NCBI GenBank assembly: GCA_041181065.1
Contig: JBEGQI010000087.1
Location: forward strand, 1 to 7,276
Source of the DNA: DSYF01 sp041181065
GTDB lineage: Bacteria > Verrucomicrobiota > Verrucomicrobiia > Limisphaerales > DSYF01
DNA: 7,276 bases
Direction of reading: 5' to 3'
Part shown: positions 1-5,763 of the stretch, piece by piece
How positions within the stretch are numbered: the stretch's first letter is position 1
Layout of the letters: each line of letters opens with the position of its first letter
The notes under the pieces: model-generated
What the model saw: the letters and a program-made list of their open reading frames with translations, nothing else
What the model was told of the DNA's origin: nothing
Databases searched by the model: none
Position numbers and translations under genes: made by a program

Positions 1-79
1 CTGCGGCCGGCCATGCGAGCAGGGCAGCGGCGAGCAATGGCAGCAAGCGACTAGGGCTGATGGGGCGTGACGATGTCAT
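1..79 (-). CDS. 5' end of an exported protein, probably the next Bat-operon gene (partial)
   Basis: An open frame starts at ATG 79-77 and runs off the left edge without a stop, giving 26 codons. It begins MTSSRPISPSR and continues with a Leu/Ala-rich stretch ending LLAWPAA. This has the shape of a Sec signal peptide: an Arg-containing n-region, a hydrophobic core and small residues near the end. A good ribosome-binding site (AAGGA, 89-85) lies 5 nt before the ATG, inside the upstream VWA-TPR gene. The two genes overlap by 29 nt in different frames, as is common for tightly coupled genes. In Bat operons the gene after the VWA/TPR genes is often BatD, a membrane-anchored protein with an N-terminal signal. 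That identity is inferred from position only, because no diagnostic domain is inside the window. Confidence 0.7.
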   Translation of the reverse strand, partial: MTSSRPISPSRLLPLLAAALLAWPAA

Positions 80-1751
80 CGATATCCTTCAGTTTTTTGA
101 CGAACTCCTCGAACTGCTTCGCGGCCGGGTTCGTCTGCAGCAGTTGCTGCATGATCTCGTAAGCTTGGTGGTAATTGCGCTCGCGCGTTGCGCTGTCCGC
201 CGCTTCCTTCGCGCGCTTGGCCGCTTCGCGCAAGGCGACGATCTGCTGCACGCAACGCTTGGCGAATTCCAGGTTGTGCGCCGCGTCCTTGTCCGTCTTG
301 TCGAGCTCGACGGCATTCTGAAAATCCTTCACGGCGACTTCCCACTTCTCCTGCATTCCATCCAGATCCTTCGCTTCCGTGCCTTGGCTGAAATGACAAT
401 TGCCAAGATTGAAATACGCCGCCTGCTGGAGCTTCACATCCTTCGCGGTCAGCGTGTTGTTGAAATGCGTGATGGCTGCGTCGTAATTCGTGCCACGGTA
501 AGCCGCCACGCCGGCGTTGAACGTGAGCCGCAAGTCGCCCTTCTTGTCCAAGGTGATGAGCCGCTCGAACTCCTTCTGCGCCTCCGCAAATTTTCCCGCG
601 CGAAAATCTTTCATCGCCGTAGCCGGTGTTGCGCTTGCAGAAAGAGCCATGACTCCCAGTGCGAATATCACCGCTGCCACTTTCACCGGCTTTGTTCCGT
701 TGATCACATTCGACTTGCTGGCCTGCTTCACTCGCGCCCGGTTGGGTAGGAGAAATTCCACGATCAGCAGCAGCACCGCCAGCGCGAGGAACCAGTGATA
801 TTGCTCGTGGTAACGCTTGTAGAGCTTCGTTTGCTCCTCGGTCTTCGGCAGCGGCGCGAGGCCGTTGGCATAAAGCGTTTCCATCGCCTTGGCACCTTTC
901 AGCGGCAGATAAAAACCATTGCCTGCCGCGGCGATGTCGTTCAGCAGCTTCTCGTTCAGCTTCGACATCACAGGATTGCCCGCCTCGTCGCGGATGTAAT
1001 CCGTTCGGCCTTTTCCATCGCGCACGCTTAGCAAGGTGCCTTCGCCAGAGCCGATGCCCACGGTGAAGATGCGCACGCCTGATTCCGCCGCTTGTTTGGC
1101 CGCATCCACGGCACCGGTATCCTGATCTTCACCATCGGTGAACAACACGAGCACCTTGTAATTGTCACCTTCCTTGAACGCGCCTGCGGCTGTATGGATG
1201 GCTTCAGCCAATGCCGTTCCGCCTTGCGGCATGGTGTTCACGTCAAGGGAATCGACGCTTTGGCGGAACGCCGCATCATCAAAGGTCATCGGGCAGGACA
1301 GGAAGGCGACTCCGGCGAACGCCACCAGTCCGAGGCGATCCGACTTCGCCTGACCCATCAAATCCAGCGCGGCCAGCTTTGCGCGCGCGAGCCGGTTTGG
1401 CGCGATGTCTTCGGCAAGCATGGACTTCGACGTGTCGATGGCCACGATGACGTCCAAGCCCTTCTGCTTCGACTCTTCCCAAGTGAATCCCCACTGCGGG
1501 CGCGCCAGTGCGATGATGGTCAGCGTCAGCGTGGTGACGAGCAGGCGTCGCGTCCAACGTTCGCGTTCCGGGGCCAGCCCGGCGGTGAGATCGGGGAGCA
1601 GTCGGGCTTGCACGAAGGCGCTCATCAATTCGCGTCGTTTCCGGGCCGACCACCAGAGGAACAGGTAAAGGGCAGGGGGCAACACCAGCAGCAAGGCCAG
1701 CACCCACGGCAAACAACGCACGGTGAGATTGAAGATCTGGAACTCTTTCAC
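51..1751 (-). CDS. batB: Membrane VWA-TPR protein (BatB/BatC-like fusion)
   Basis: A 566-residue protein. Hydrophobic segments lie at about 15-34 and 68-84. A VWA domain follows from about 98 to 295 with a complete MIDAS: DTSKS at 106-110, Thr179 in GGTA, and Asp206 in FTDGED. A third membrane segment is at about 319-336 and a fourth at 356-374. The C-terminal half (about 380-540) is helical with TPR-like repeats such as FNAGVAAYRGTNYDAAITHF and AAYFNLGNCHFSQG. Separate BatB (VWA) and BatC (TPR) proteins occur in other bacteria, and here they look fused. The start is GTG at 1751, overlapping the TGA of the preceding VWA gene by 4 nt (GTGA). A consensus AGGAGG at 1762-1757 sits 5 nt upstream. 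The VWA domain should lie on the outer side of the cytoplasmic membrane. Its ligand cannot be told from sequence. Confidence 0.9.
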   Translation of the reverse strand: MKEFQIFNLTVRCLPWVLALLLVLPPALYLFLWWSARKRRELMSAFVQARLLPDLTAGLAPERERWTRRLLVTTLTLTIIALARPQWGFTWEESKQKGLDVIVAIDTSKSMLAEDIAPNRLARAKLAALDLMGQAKSDRLGLVAFAGVAFLSCPMTFDDAAFRQSVDSLDVNTMPQGGTALAEAIHTAAGAFKEGDNYKVLVLFTDGEDQDTGAVDAAKQAAESGVRIFTVGIGSGEGTLLSVRDGKGRTDYIRDEAGNPVMSKLNEKLLNDIAAAGNGFYLPLKGAKAMETLYANGLAPLPKTEEQTKLYKRYHEQYHWFLALAVLLLIVEFLLPNRARVKQASKSNVINGTKPVKVAAVIFALGVMALSASATPATAMKDFRAGKFAEAQKEFERLITLDKKGDLRLTFNAGVAAYRGTNYDAAITHFNNTLTAKDVKLQQAAYFNLGNCHFSQGTEAKDLDGMQEKWEVAVKDFQNAVELDKTDKDAAHNLEFAKRCVQQIVALREAAKRAKEAADSATRERNYHQAYEIMQQLLQTNPAAKQFEEFVKKLKDIDDIVTPHQP

Positions 1752-2770
1752 GGGAGCCTCCTCAACGCGGTGTTCGCCAGGACCAGTTCCGCCATCAGCA
1801 GCGCGACGCCGAGCGCGAGGATGATCTGGAAGCGCTCGCGGAAGTGCGTGAACTTCTTCACCTCAGCCTCGGTTTTCTCCAGCTTGTCGATCTCGGCGTA
1901 GATTTGTTGGAAGCGCTCGGCGTTGTCGGCGCGATAATATTTGCCGCCCGTCTTGTCGGCGATCTTCGTGAGCGTGTCCTCATCGATGTCCACGGGAACC
2001 ATCTGATAACGTTTCTGACCGAAGAAATTCACCGGCATCGGCGCCTGCCCGCGCGTGCCGATGCCGATGGTGTAAACTTTGACCCCAAGTCCTTGCGCGG
2101 CTTCAGCGGCGGTGAGCGGCTGGATCTTCCCGGCGTTGTTCTGGCCGTCCGTCATGAGGATGACGATCTTGCTCTTGGATTTCAGTTCGCTCAACCGGTT
2201 CAAGCCAGCCGTCAAACCGGAGCCGATGGCCGTGCCGTCCTCGATCATGTGGAGTTGCAACCGATCGATGTTCTGCTCCAGAAAGTCATGGTCGAGCGTC
2301 AGCGGGCAGGCGATGTAAGCCTTGCCGGAAAAGGCAACGAGCCCGATGCGGTCGCTGGGCCGCTTCTCGATGAATTTCTTCAACACTGCCTTGGCCATGT
2401 TGATCCGGTTCACGCGTTCGCCGCGCATTTCGAAGTCCTCGGACTCCATGCTGCCGGAAAGATCGATGGCTACCACGATGTCCACGCCGCTCGCGGTGAT
2501 CTTTGTTTCGCTCTGCGAAAGCCGCGGCTGCGCGAGGGCGATGATGAGCGTGGCGAGCGTCAGCCAGCGGAAGGTGGCGAGGATTTGACCGGCGCGCGCG
2601 CGGGTGGGAGAGCTGAATCCGCCTACGAGCTTGAGCGAGGAATAGACGAAGGCGGCGGGTTGTCCCTGGCGGCCCTTCAAGAGCGCGAGCACCGGGAGCA
2701 ACAACAGGAACAGCAACACCCACGGATGGGCGAAGTAGGCCTGAAAGAAGTTGGCGATGGGGTTCAACAC
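1748..2770 (-). CDS. batA: Membrane-anchored VWA protein, BatA-like
   Basis: A 340-residue protein with the usual BatA architecture. Two N-terminal membrane segments lie at about 16-32 and 62-80, the second ending in IIALAQPRLS. A VWA domain follows from about 96 to 300, then a C-terminal membrane helix at about 313-333. The MIDAS is complete: DLSGS at 103-107, Thr180 in DGTAIGSG, and Asp208 in MTDGQNN. It should therefore bind a divalent metal and a partner protein. The start is GTG 2770-2768, 10 nt after the stop of the preceding gene. No clear ribosome-binding site is visible, so translation is probably coupled. The next gene overlaps its stop by 4 nt. BatA and the following VWA-TPR protein are probably partners of the MoxR ATPase encoded upstream; the link rests on family knowledge and operon context. 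Confidence 0.9.
   Translation of the reverse strand: MLNPIANFFQAYFAHPWVLLFLLLLPVLALLKGRQGQPAAFVYSSLKLVGGFSSPTRARAGQILATFRWLTLATLIIALAQPRLSQSETKITASGVDIVVAIDLSGSMESEDFEMRGERVNRINMAKAVLKKFIEKRPSDRIGLVAFSGKAYIACPLTLDHDFLEQNIDRLQLHMIEDGTAIGSGLTAGLNRLSELKSKSKIVILMTDGQNNAGKIQPLTAAEAAQGLGVKVYTIGIGTRGQAPMPVNFFGQKRYQMVPVDIDEDTLTKIADKTGGKYYRADNAERFQQIYAEIDKLEKTEAEVKKFTHFRERFQIILALGVALLMAELVLANTALRRLP
1757..1762 (-). promoter_or_regulatory. Ribosome-binding site of the VWA-TPR gene
   Basis: A perfect AGGAGG on the minus strand lies 5 nt before the GTG at 1751. It decides the start of the VWA-TPR gene and supports translation from a GTG that overlaps the preceding stop codon. Confidence 0.8.
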
Positions 2771-2780
2771 GGCTTTGGGG

Positions 2781-3386
2781 CTAGTTCTTGATAGCTGAGG
2801 GTAGCGGGTCGGATGTTCCGTTGCTTCCGCTTTCCCGATTTTCGCTTTCCGCTTTTTCCGTTGGCTCTGTCTCCTCGACCAGTCGATACGCCGCGCCGTG
2901 CAGATCGCGCAGCTCGATTTCCGTTGGCTCGTATTTGGCGAACTTCACGAGGTCGCAACGCTGGAGGAAGTCGCTCAGGCTTTCCTTCTGCTTCTTGTCC
3001 AGTAGTGGCGTGGCTTGCAGTTCGTGGAGGAACTCTTCCGTCGTGCGCTCGGGGGCGCGGAATTGGAAGCGCTCCTCCAGATAGGTGCGCAACACGGAGG
3101 AGACCGCGACGACAAAAGGCTTCGGTTCGGCGAGCAACTTCAAGGCGTCATCCAATGCCTGCTTGGCGCGGATGTGGGCGGGAATCTGCGGCGGGGTGAC
3201 GACTTGCTTGCGGCGTTGGAAGATGAACAGGGCCAAGCCAAGCAGCGCGGCGATCGCCACGAGTGCGCCCAACGTCCACCAAAGCCATTCCAAGCCCGAG
3301 GGAATTTCCACTGGCGGCTTGATGTCGCGCAGTAGGTCCGTCGGGGACGGCGCGGCGGTGAAATTGGTCTGTGCTACAGCAGCCAT
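2781..3386 (-). CDS. DUF4381-type single-pass membrane protein
   Basis: A 201-residue protein. A short N-terminal region contains DIKPPVEIP (21-29). One strong membrane helix follows at about 34-56, capped by QRRK. A helical cytoplasmic domain covers about 70-172, with APERTTEEFL at 111-120 and CDLVKFAKYEPT at 144-155. The tail from about 173 is low-complexity and charged (Glu/Ser/Asn). This fits the small DUF4381-like protein that lies between DUF58 and BatA in many MoxR-Bat operons. Its exact role is unknown, and membrane recruitment of DUF58 or MoxR is only a guess. The ATG is 2 nt after the DUF58 stop (TAA-AC-ATG), with GAGGA at 3396-3392 and a 5-nt spacer. Coupling with DUF58 is therefore likely. 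Confidence 0.85.
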   Translation of the reverse strand: MAAVAQTNFTAAPSPTDLLRDIKPPVEIPSGLEWLWWTLGALVAIAALLGLALFIFQRRKQVVTPPQIPAHIRAKQALDDALKLLAEPKPFVVAVSSVLRTYLEERFQFRAPERTTEEFLHELQATPLLDKKQKESLSDFLQRCDLVKFAKYEPTEIELRDLHGAAYRLVEETEPTEKAESENRESGSNGTSDPLPSAIKN

Positions 3387-3388
3387 GT

Positions 3389-4315
3389 TTATCCTCGCAA
3401 CCTCCGCTTTTCCCGCGTCTCAAAAAACTTCCCGATCGTTGCGCCGTAGGGCTGGTCAGTGCGCAGCCGGATGGCATCCACGCCAGACGAACGGAACATG
3501 CGGGCCAATTCATCCTGACAACGCGATTGCCGGAGCGCGAAGGCATCGCGGCTCGCGGCGTCGCCAGTGTTGACCTCCATCACTTCGCCGGACTCGGCGT
3601 CTTCCAGCACCAATCGGCCCAACGCGGGCAGCTCCGTTTCGTAACGGTCCGCGATCTGGACGGCGACGAGATCATGCCGACGGTTGGCTTGCTTGATGGC
3701 CGTCTGCAAATGGCGCGCAGAGACCGGATCTGTGCCAAGCAACGTCGGTGCGCCGGGCACGAGGAAGTCTGACACCACCACCATGATTGCCTTGTGCGCC
3801 AGCATGCGGTTCGCGAACTCCAGCGCGCCGGGCAGGTTCGTGCCGCGGCGTTGGGGCTCGAAAAATAGCACTTCGCGGATGACGCGGAGCACGTGTTTGC
3901 GGCCCTTGCGCGGCGGAATGAACTTCTCGACCTCATCGGTGAAAAGGACGAGGCCCACCTTGTCGTTGTTGCGGATGGCCGAGAAGGCGAGCACGGAGGT
4001 GATCTCGGCGGCGAGTTCGCGCTTGGACTGCGCCTGCGAGCCGAAGCGCCCGGAGCCGCTGACGTCCACCACGAGCATGAGGGTGAGTTCGCGTTCCTCG
4101 ACGAACTTCTTCACGAACGGATGGTTCATGCGCGCGGTGACGTTCCAGTCAATCGAGCGCACCTCGTCGCCGGGCTGGTATTCGCGCACCTCGTCGAAGT
4201 TCATGCCCTGGCCCTTGAAGACGGAATGATACTGGCCCGCGAGCGTTTCGGTCACGATGCGGTTCGTGCGAATCTCGATCTGCCGGATTTTTTTGAGAAT
4301 TTCGCGGGGGATCAT
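3389..4315 (-). CDS. DUF58 protein with VWA-like fold
   Basis: A 308-residue soluble protein starting MIPREILKKIRQIEIRTNR. The DUF58 signature is intact at about 41-63 (DEVREYQPGDEVRSIDWNVT, then ARM). A VWA-like strand with a partial MIDAS follows (VDVSGSG, 83-89), then LVLFTDEVE at 122-130 and VVVSDFLVPG at 179-188. DUF58 genes usually sit next to moxR and are thought to work with that ATPase. Here the two are separated by about 1.9 kb of inserted material. I chose ATG 4315. An in-frame ATG at 4360 would add 15 residues (MFAYFAYFAVKNCFP), but those codons lie mostly in the palindromic repeat and are not protein sequence typical of the family. The second copy of this gene's 5' end at 5033 also begins at the equivalent ATG. 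No clear ribosome-binding site precedes 4315. The first 27 codons are duplicated at 4953-5033. Confidence 0.92.
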   Translation of the reverse strand: MIPREILKKIRQIEIRTNRIVTETLAGQYHSVFKGQGMNFDEVREYQPGDEVRSIDWNVTARMNHPFVKKFVEERELTLMLVVDVSGSGRFGSQAQSKRELAAEITSVLAFSAIRNNDKVGLVLFTDEVEKFIPPRKGRKHVLRVIREVLFFEPQRRGTNLPGALEFANRMLAHKAIMVVVSDFLVPGAPTLLGTDPVSARHLQTAIKQANRRHDLVAVQIADRYETELPALGRLVLEDAESGEVMEVNTGDAASRDAFALRQSRCQDELARMFRSSGVDAIRLRTDQPYGATIGKFFETREKRRLRG

Positions 4316-4330
4316 GGGGAAACAATTTTT

Positions 4331-4412
4331 AACCGCGAAATACGCGAAATACGCGAACAAGGCAAAAGACAGATGCCGGTTCCCCTTTCGCGTATTTGGC
4401 GTATTTCGCGGT
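4331..4412. repeat. Long palindromic repeat, copy 1 (hairpin)
   Basis: Two 26-nt arms, 4332-4357 and 4387-4412, are reverse complements with a single mismatch and enclose a 29-nt loop. Each arm is a 9-bp periodic sequence (units CGCGAAATA, TTCGCGTAT on the other side). The transcript should form a very stable hairpin between the GxxExxY stop codon and the DUF58 start. The outer base of the right arm is shared with the GxxExxY stop (4412-4414). The right arm is identical, base for base, to that of copy 2 and has the same orientation. Similar palindromes with this translated periodicity are, to my knowledge, frequent between genes in Verrucomicrobiota genomes. Confidence 0.9.
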
Positions 4413-4828
4413 CATGGTTTCTGGTCTTTGTTTTCATAACGTCCACGTTCGGCAACGATGCGCTCGACCTGCGCTTTGGGGTAATGACCGAAGTTCACCA
4501 GCAAGCCCAACTTCAGACCGGTCGCTTTGAGATAGTTCTGAACCTGCGCCCGATGTTCGTCGGTCAACTCCGTGACCGCCTTCAGTTCGAGCACAATCTT
4601 GTCGTAGCAGATGAAATCCGGCTCGTAGGTTGAGCGCAGCGGAGTGCCTTTGTATTCCAAGGCCAGCGATTTCTTGGGCACATACGGGATGGCTTGCAGC
4701 CGCAATTCAATCTCCATGCACTCCTGATAGACCGGCTCCAGAAATCCGCAGCCCTTCTCGCGATAGACCTCAAAGCACGCGCCAACGATCTTGTAGCTCT
4801 CTTCTTTGTAGAGGATTTCAGTGCTCAT
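4412..4828 (-). CDS. GxxExxY family protein, PD-(D/E)XK nuclease-like
   Basis: A 138-residue protein with the family's naming motif at 28-34 (GFLEPVY: Gly28, Glu31, Tyr34) after SYKIVGACFEVYREKGCG. A PD-(D/E)XK-like core follows: EPDF with Asp71, then LELK with Glu81 and Lys83, and QNYLK (97-101), which fits the Gln/Tyr motif that follows the core in many members of the superfamily. These residues match a metal-dependent nuclease fold (GxxExxY / PDDEXK_3 families). No substrate has been established to my knowledge. It has no membrane segment or signal peptide. The ATG at 4828 lacks an obvious ribosome-binding site. It overlaps by 11 nt the end of an open frame that runs from the DUF58 5' fragment (stop 4820-4818), so translation may be coupled. 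The gene is bounded tightly by two palindromic repeats and is not part of the usual MoxR-Bat set. It is probably cargo. Confidence 0.9.
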   Translation of the reverse strand: MSTEILYKEESYKIVGACFEVYREKGCGFLEPVYQECMEIELRLQAIPYVPKKSLALEYKGTPLRSTYEPDFICYDKIVLELKAVTELTDEHRAQVQNYLKATGLKLGLLVNFGHYPKAQVERIVAERGRYENKDQKP

Positions 4829-4846
4829 AGTTCAAGAAAGGATTTG

Positions 4847-4926
4847 AACCGCGAACCACGCGAAATACGCGAAAGAAAAAAACAAAAAATATTTCCCTTT
4901 TCGCGTATTTGGCGTATTTCGCGGTT
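4847..4926. repeat. Long palindromic repeat, copy 2 (hairpin)
   Basis: The arms at 4848-4873 and 4900-4925 pair at 23 of 26 positions, extendable by one base pair at the outer end, around a 26-nt A/T-rich loop. The right arm is identical to that of copy 1 (4387-4412). The left arm has drifted at two positions (CCACG where copy 1 has ATACG). The two copies lie in the same direction on either side of the GxxExxY gene. The repeat is open in the minus-strand frame that enters from the DUF58 fragment, reading AKYAKYAKRE. Confidence 0.88.
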
Positions 4927-4952
4927 AAGAGTCCTGGCCTTCGTGTTCCGAC

Positions 4953-5033
4953 GCCTGCAAGCCATTCGGTCACGATGCGATTCGTGCGCAGCTCGATCTG
5001 CCGGATTTTTTTGAGAATCTCGCGGGGGATCAT
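4953..5033 (-). pseudogene. Second copy of the DUF58 gene 5' end (27 codons)
   Basis: This 81-bp stretch matches 4235-4315, the first 27 codons of the intact DUF58 gene, with 8 mismatches in 6 codons. Four of those codons are synonymous (E5, N18, L25, A26). Ile15 becomes Leu and Thr24 becomes Trp, each by two base changes. After codon 27 the match stops abruptly. The frame then stays open through palindrome copy 2 and ends at 4818, giving a 71-codon hybrid of no known function that overlaps the GxxExxY start. Its ATG lies 8 nt after the stop of the 5042-5581 lipoprotein gene, the spacing expected of a normal operon junction. It is most simply a remnant of a DUF58 gene that once followed that lipoprotein gene directly. 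Confidence 0.88.
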
Positions 5034-5041
5034 GCGTTGTG

Positions 5042-5581
5042 TTACCAGCCGAGTTTCCAGAAGTCCACTAACTCAACCTGCCCGTCTGGACGCTTGCGGA
5101 CTACAATTTGCAGCCAGTGCGGATTATGGCTTCCGTCTTTGTTGCTGAGAGCAAACGAATAGACCGTGCAAGGTTTTTCCCCCTCCTTGAACACGTGGTT
5201 CTCCCAAGTTTCAATCAACTTACCAACCGTTACGGGTCGTTGCTTCCAGTTTTCAATGCTTCTGCTCGCGTTGCCGTGCGCTGGGGCAAGCTTTTGCAGA
5301 GTGTTCCAGTCTGCTTCGTTCAACGCGGTGATGACAGCTTTGCAAGGGTCTTGCGGGTTAGCTCGGTGCCAATCGAAGCCTAGCGCGCGTGGGTCATTCT
5401 CTCCAACCTCAATAGGTTTAATGGATATGCGAATCTGCTCGTTCTTTGGGGCTGTTTGGAGCCTGTTTTTCGACGTGGTTGGTGCGTCGGGTTTAATGCA
5501 GCCAACCAAGCTTCCACTCAAGATGAGCGCGATGTAGAGGGTAGGCTTGGTGTTCACGCTGAGAATCAGATCTGTGTTCAC
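5042..5581 (-). CDS. Putative lipoprotein of unknown family
   Basis: A 179-residue frame from GTG 5581. A second GTG at 5557 would give a 171-residue protein with a more canonical lipoprotein signal (MNTKPTLYIALILSGSLVGC, Lys4, lipobox LVGC). Either start places a lipidated Cys at the end of the signal, so the protein is probably anchored in an envelope membrane. The mature part is soluble and I do not recognise it. It has two further cysteines (DPCKAV and KPCTVY) that could pair, and an aromatic C-terminus (VELVDFWKLGW). The upstream GTG overlaps the stop of the moxR 3' copy as GTGA, and the gene ends 8 nt before the ATG of the DUF58 5' copy. It is thus fitted between moxR and DUF58 ends like a real operon member. 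Base composition is visibly richer in A/T than the core genes. Confidence 0.75.
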   Translation of the reverse strand: MNTDLILSVNTKPTLYIALILSGSLVGCIKPDAPTTSKNRLQTAPKNEQIRISIKPIEVGENDPRALGFDWHRANPQDPCKAVITALNEADWNTLQKLAPAHGNASRSIENWKQRPVTVGKLIETWENHVFKEGEKPCTVYSFALSNKDGSHNPHWLQIVVRKRPDGQVELVDFWKLGW

Positions 5582-5676
5582 GGCACCGGCAGCTCATCAA
5601 AAATCTTCTGGATGATGTTCTCGCTCGTCTTTTCCTCGGCTTCGGCTTCGTTGGTGATGGCCACGCGGTGGCGCAT
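5578..5676 (-). pseudogene. Second copy of the moxR 3' end (31 codons plus stop)
   Basis: Positions 5578-5675 match 6280-6377, the last 98 bp of the intact moxR, with 4 mismatches. Three are synonymous, and one changes Tyr303 to Asn. The match ends abruptly at 5675. The junction base creates an in-frame ATG (5676-5674) where moxR has Leu295, giving a 32-codon open frame that starts MRHRVAITNEAEAEEK. GGAG at 5688-5685 lies 8 nt before this ATG, a good ribosome-binding site. The frame's stop overlaps the GTG of the following lipoprotein gene. It may therefore be translated as a leader that couples to that gene. It lacks all catalytic parts of MoxR. Confidence 0.9.
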
Positions 5677-5741
5677 GGCTAGCACTCCAACCAGTCTTAG
5701 CTCAGACCAATAGCCCAAGCAATAATGCCTCGCAACTTGTT

Positions 5742-5760
5742 GAAATGAACTGTTCATTTC
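5742..5760. promoter_or_regulatory. Perfect 19-nt palindrome (possible operator or hairpin)
   Basis: On the minus strand GAAATGAACAGTTCATTTC has 9-nt arms that are exact reverse complements around one central base. It begins 3 nt after the TAA of the 5764-6087 lipoprotein gene (a second TAA-like triplet follows directly) and lies about 65 nt upstream of the moxR-copy leader. No T-tract follows, so it is a poor intrinsic terminator. It could be an operator for the downstream lipoprotein gene, or an mRNA hairpin. Confidence 0.45.
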
Positions 5761-5763
5761 TTA

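Larger units (their letters stand above)
4331..4926 (-). mobile_element. Candidate cassette: palindrome - GxxExxY gene - palindrome
   Basis: Two same-orientation copies of a long palindrome bracket a single nuclease-like gene with almost no other sequence. The unit lies between a fragment and the full copy of the DUF58 gene's 5' end, so it disrupts an otherwise compact operon. No recombinase motif and no short target-site duplication was found. The only duplication is the diverged 81-bp DUF58 segment. Calling this mobile is inference from layout. Alternatives are two independent repeat insertions, or repeats that simply tend to collect beside this gene. Confidence 0.4.

Noticed and set aside
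1092..1901. Long plus-strand open frame opposite the two VWA genes
   Set aside because: It lies antisense to clearly conserved VWA coding sequence and its translation is Arg/Gln/His-rich without domains. It is a shadow of GC-rich coding DNA.
1844..2791. 315-codon plus-strand open frame opposite the BatA-like gene
   Set aside because: It is the complement of a gene with a full MIDAS and membrane segments, and the translated product has no recognisable motif.
2764..2958. Minus-strand frame with a basic GKSGKRKSGKRK run
   Set aside because: It overlaps the 3' end of the DUF4381-type gene in another frame. The repeat is the charged Glu/Ser/Asn tail of that gene read out of frame.
4331..4926. 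CRISPR-like periodic repeats
   Set aside because: There are only two copies of a palindrome with an internal 9-bp period, no spacers of regular length and no cas genes.
4331..4926. Classical insertion sequence
   Set aside because: The palindromes are direct copies, not one inverted pair at the ends. No DDE, HUH or serine/tyrosine recombinase is encoded, and no short target duplication is seen.
5742..5760. LexA/SOS operator
   Set aside because: The half-sites GAAC and GTTC are separated by one base; the known boxes need a longer spacer such as GAAC-N4-GTTC.
5742..5760. Intrinsic terminator after the small lipoprotein gene
   Set aside because: The stem is A/T-rich and is not followed by a T-tract.
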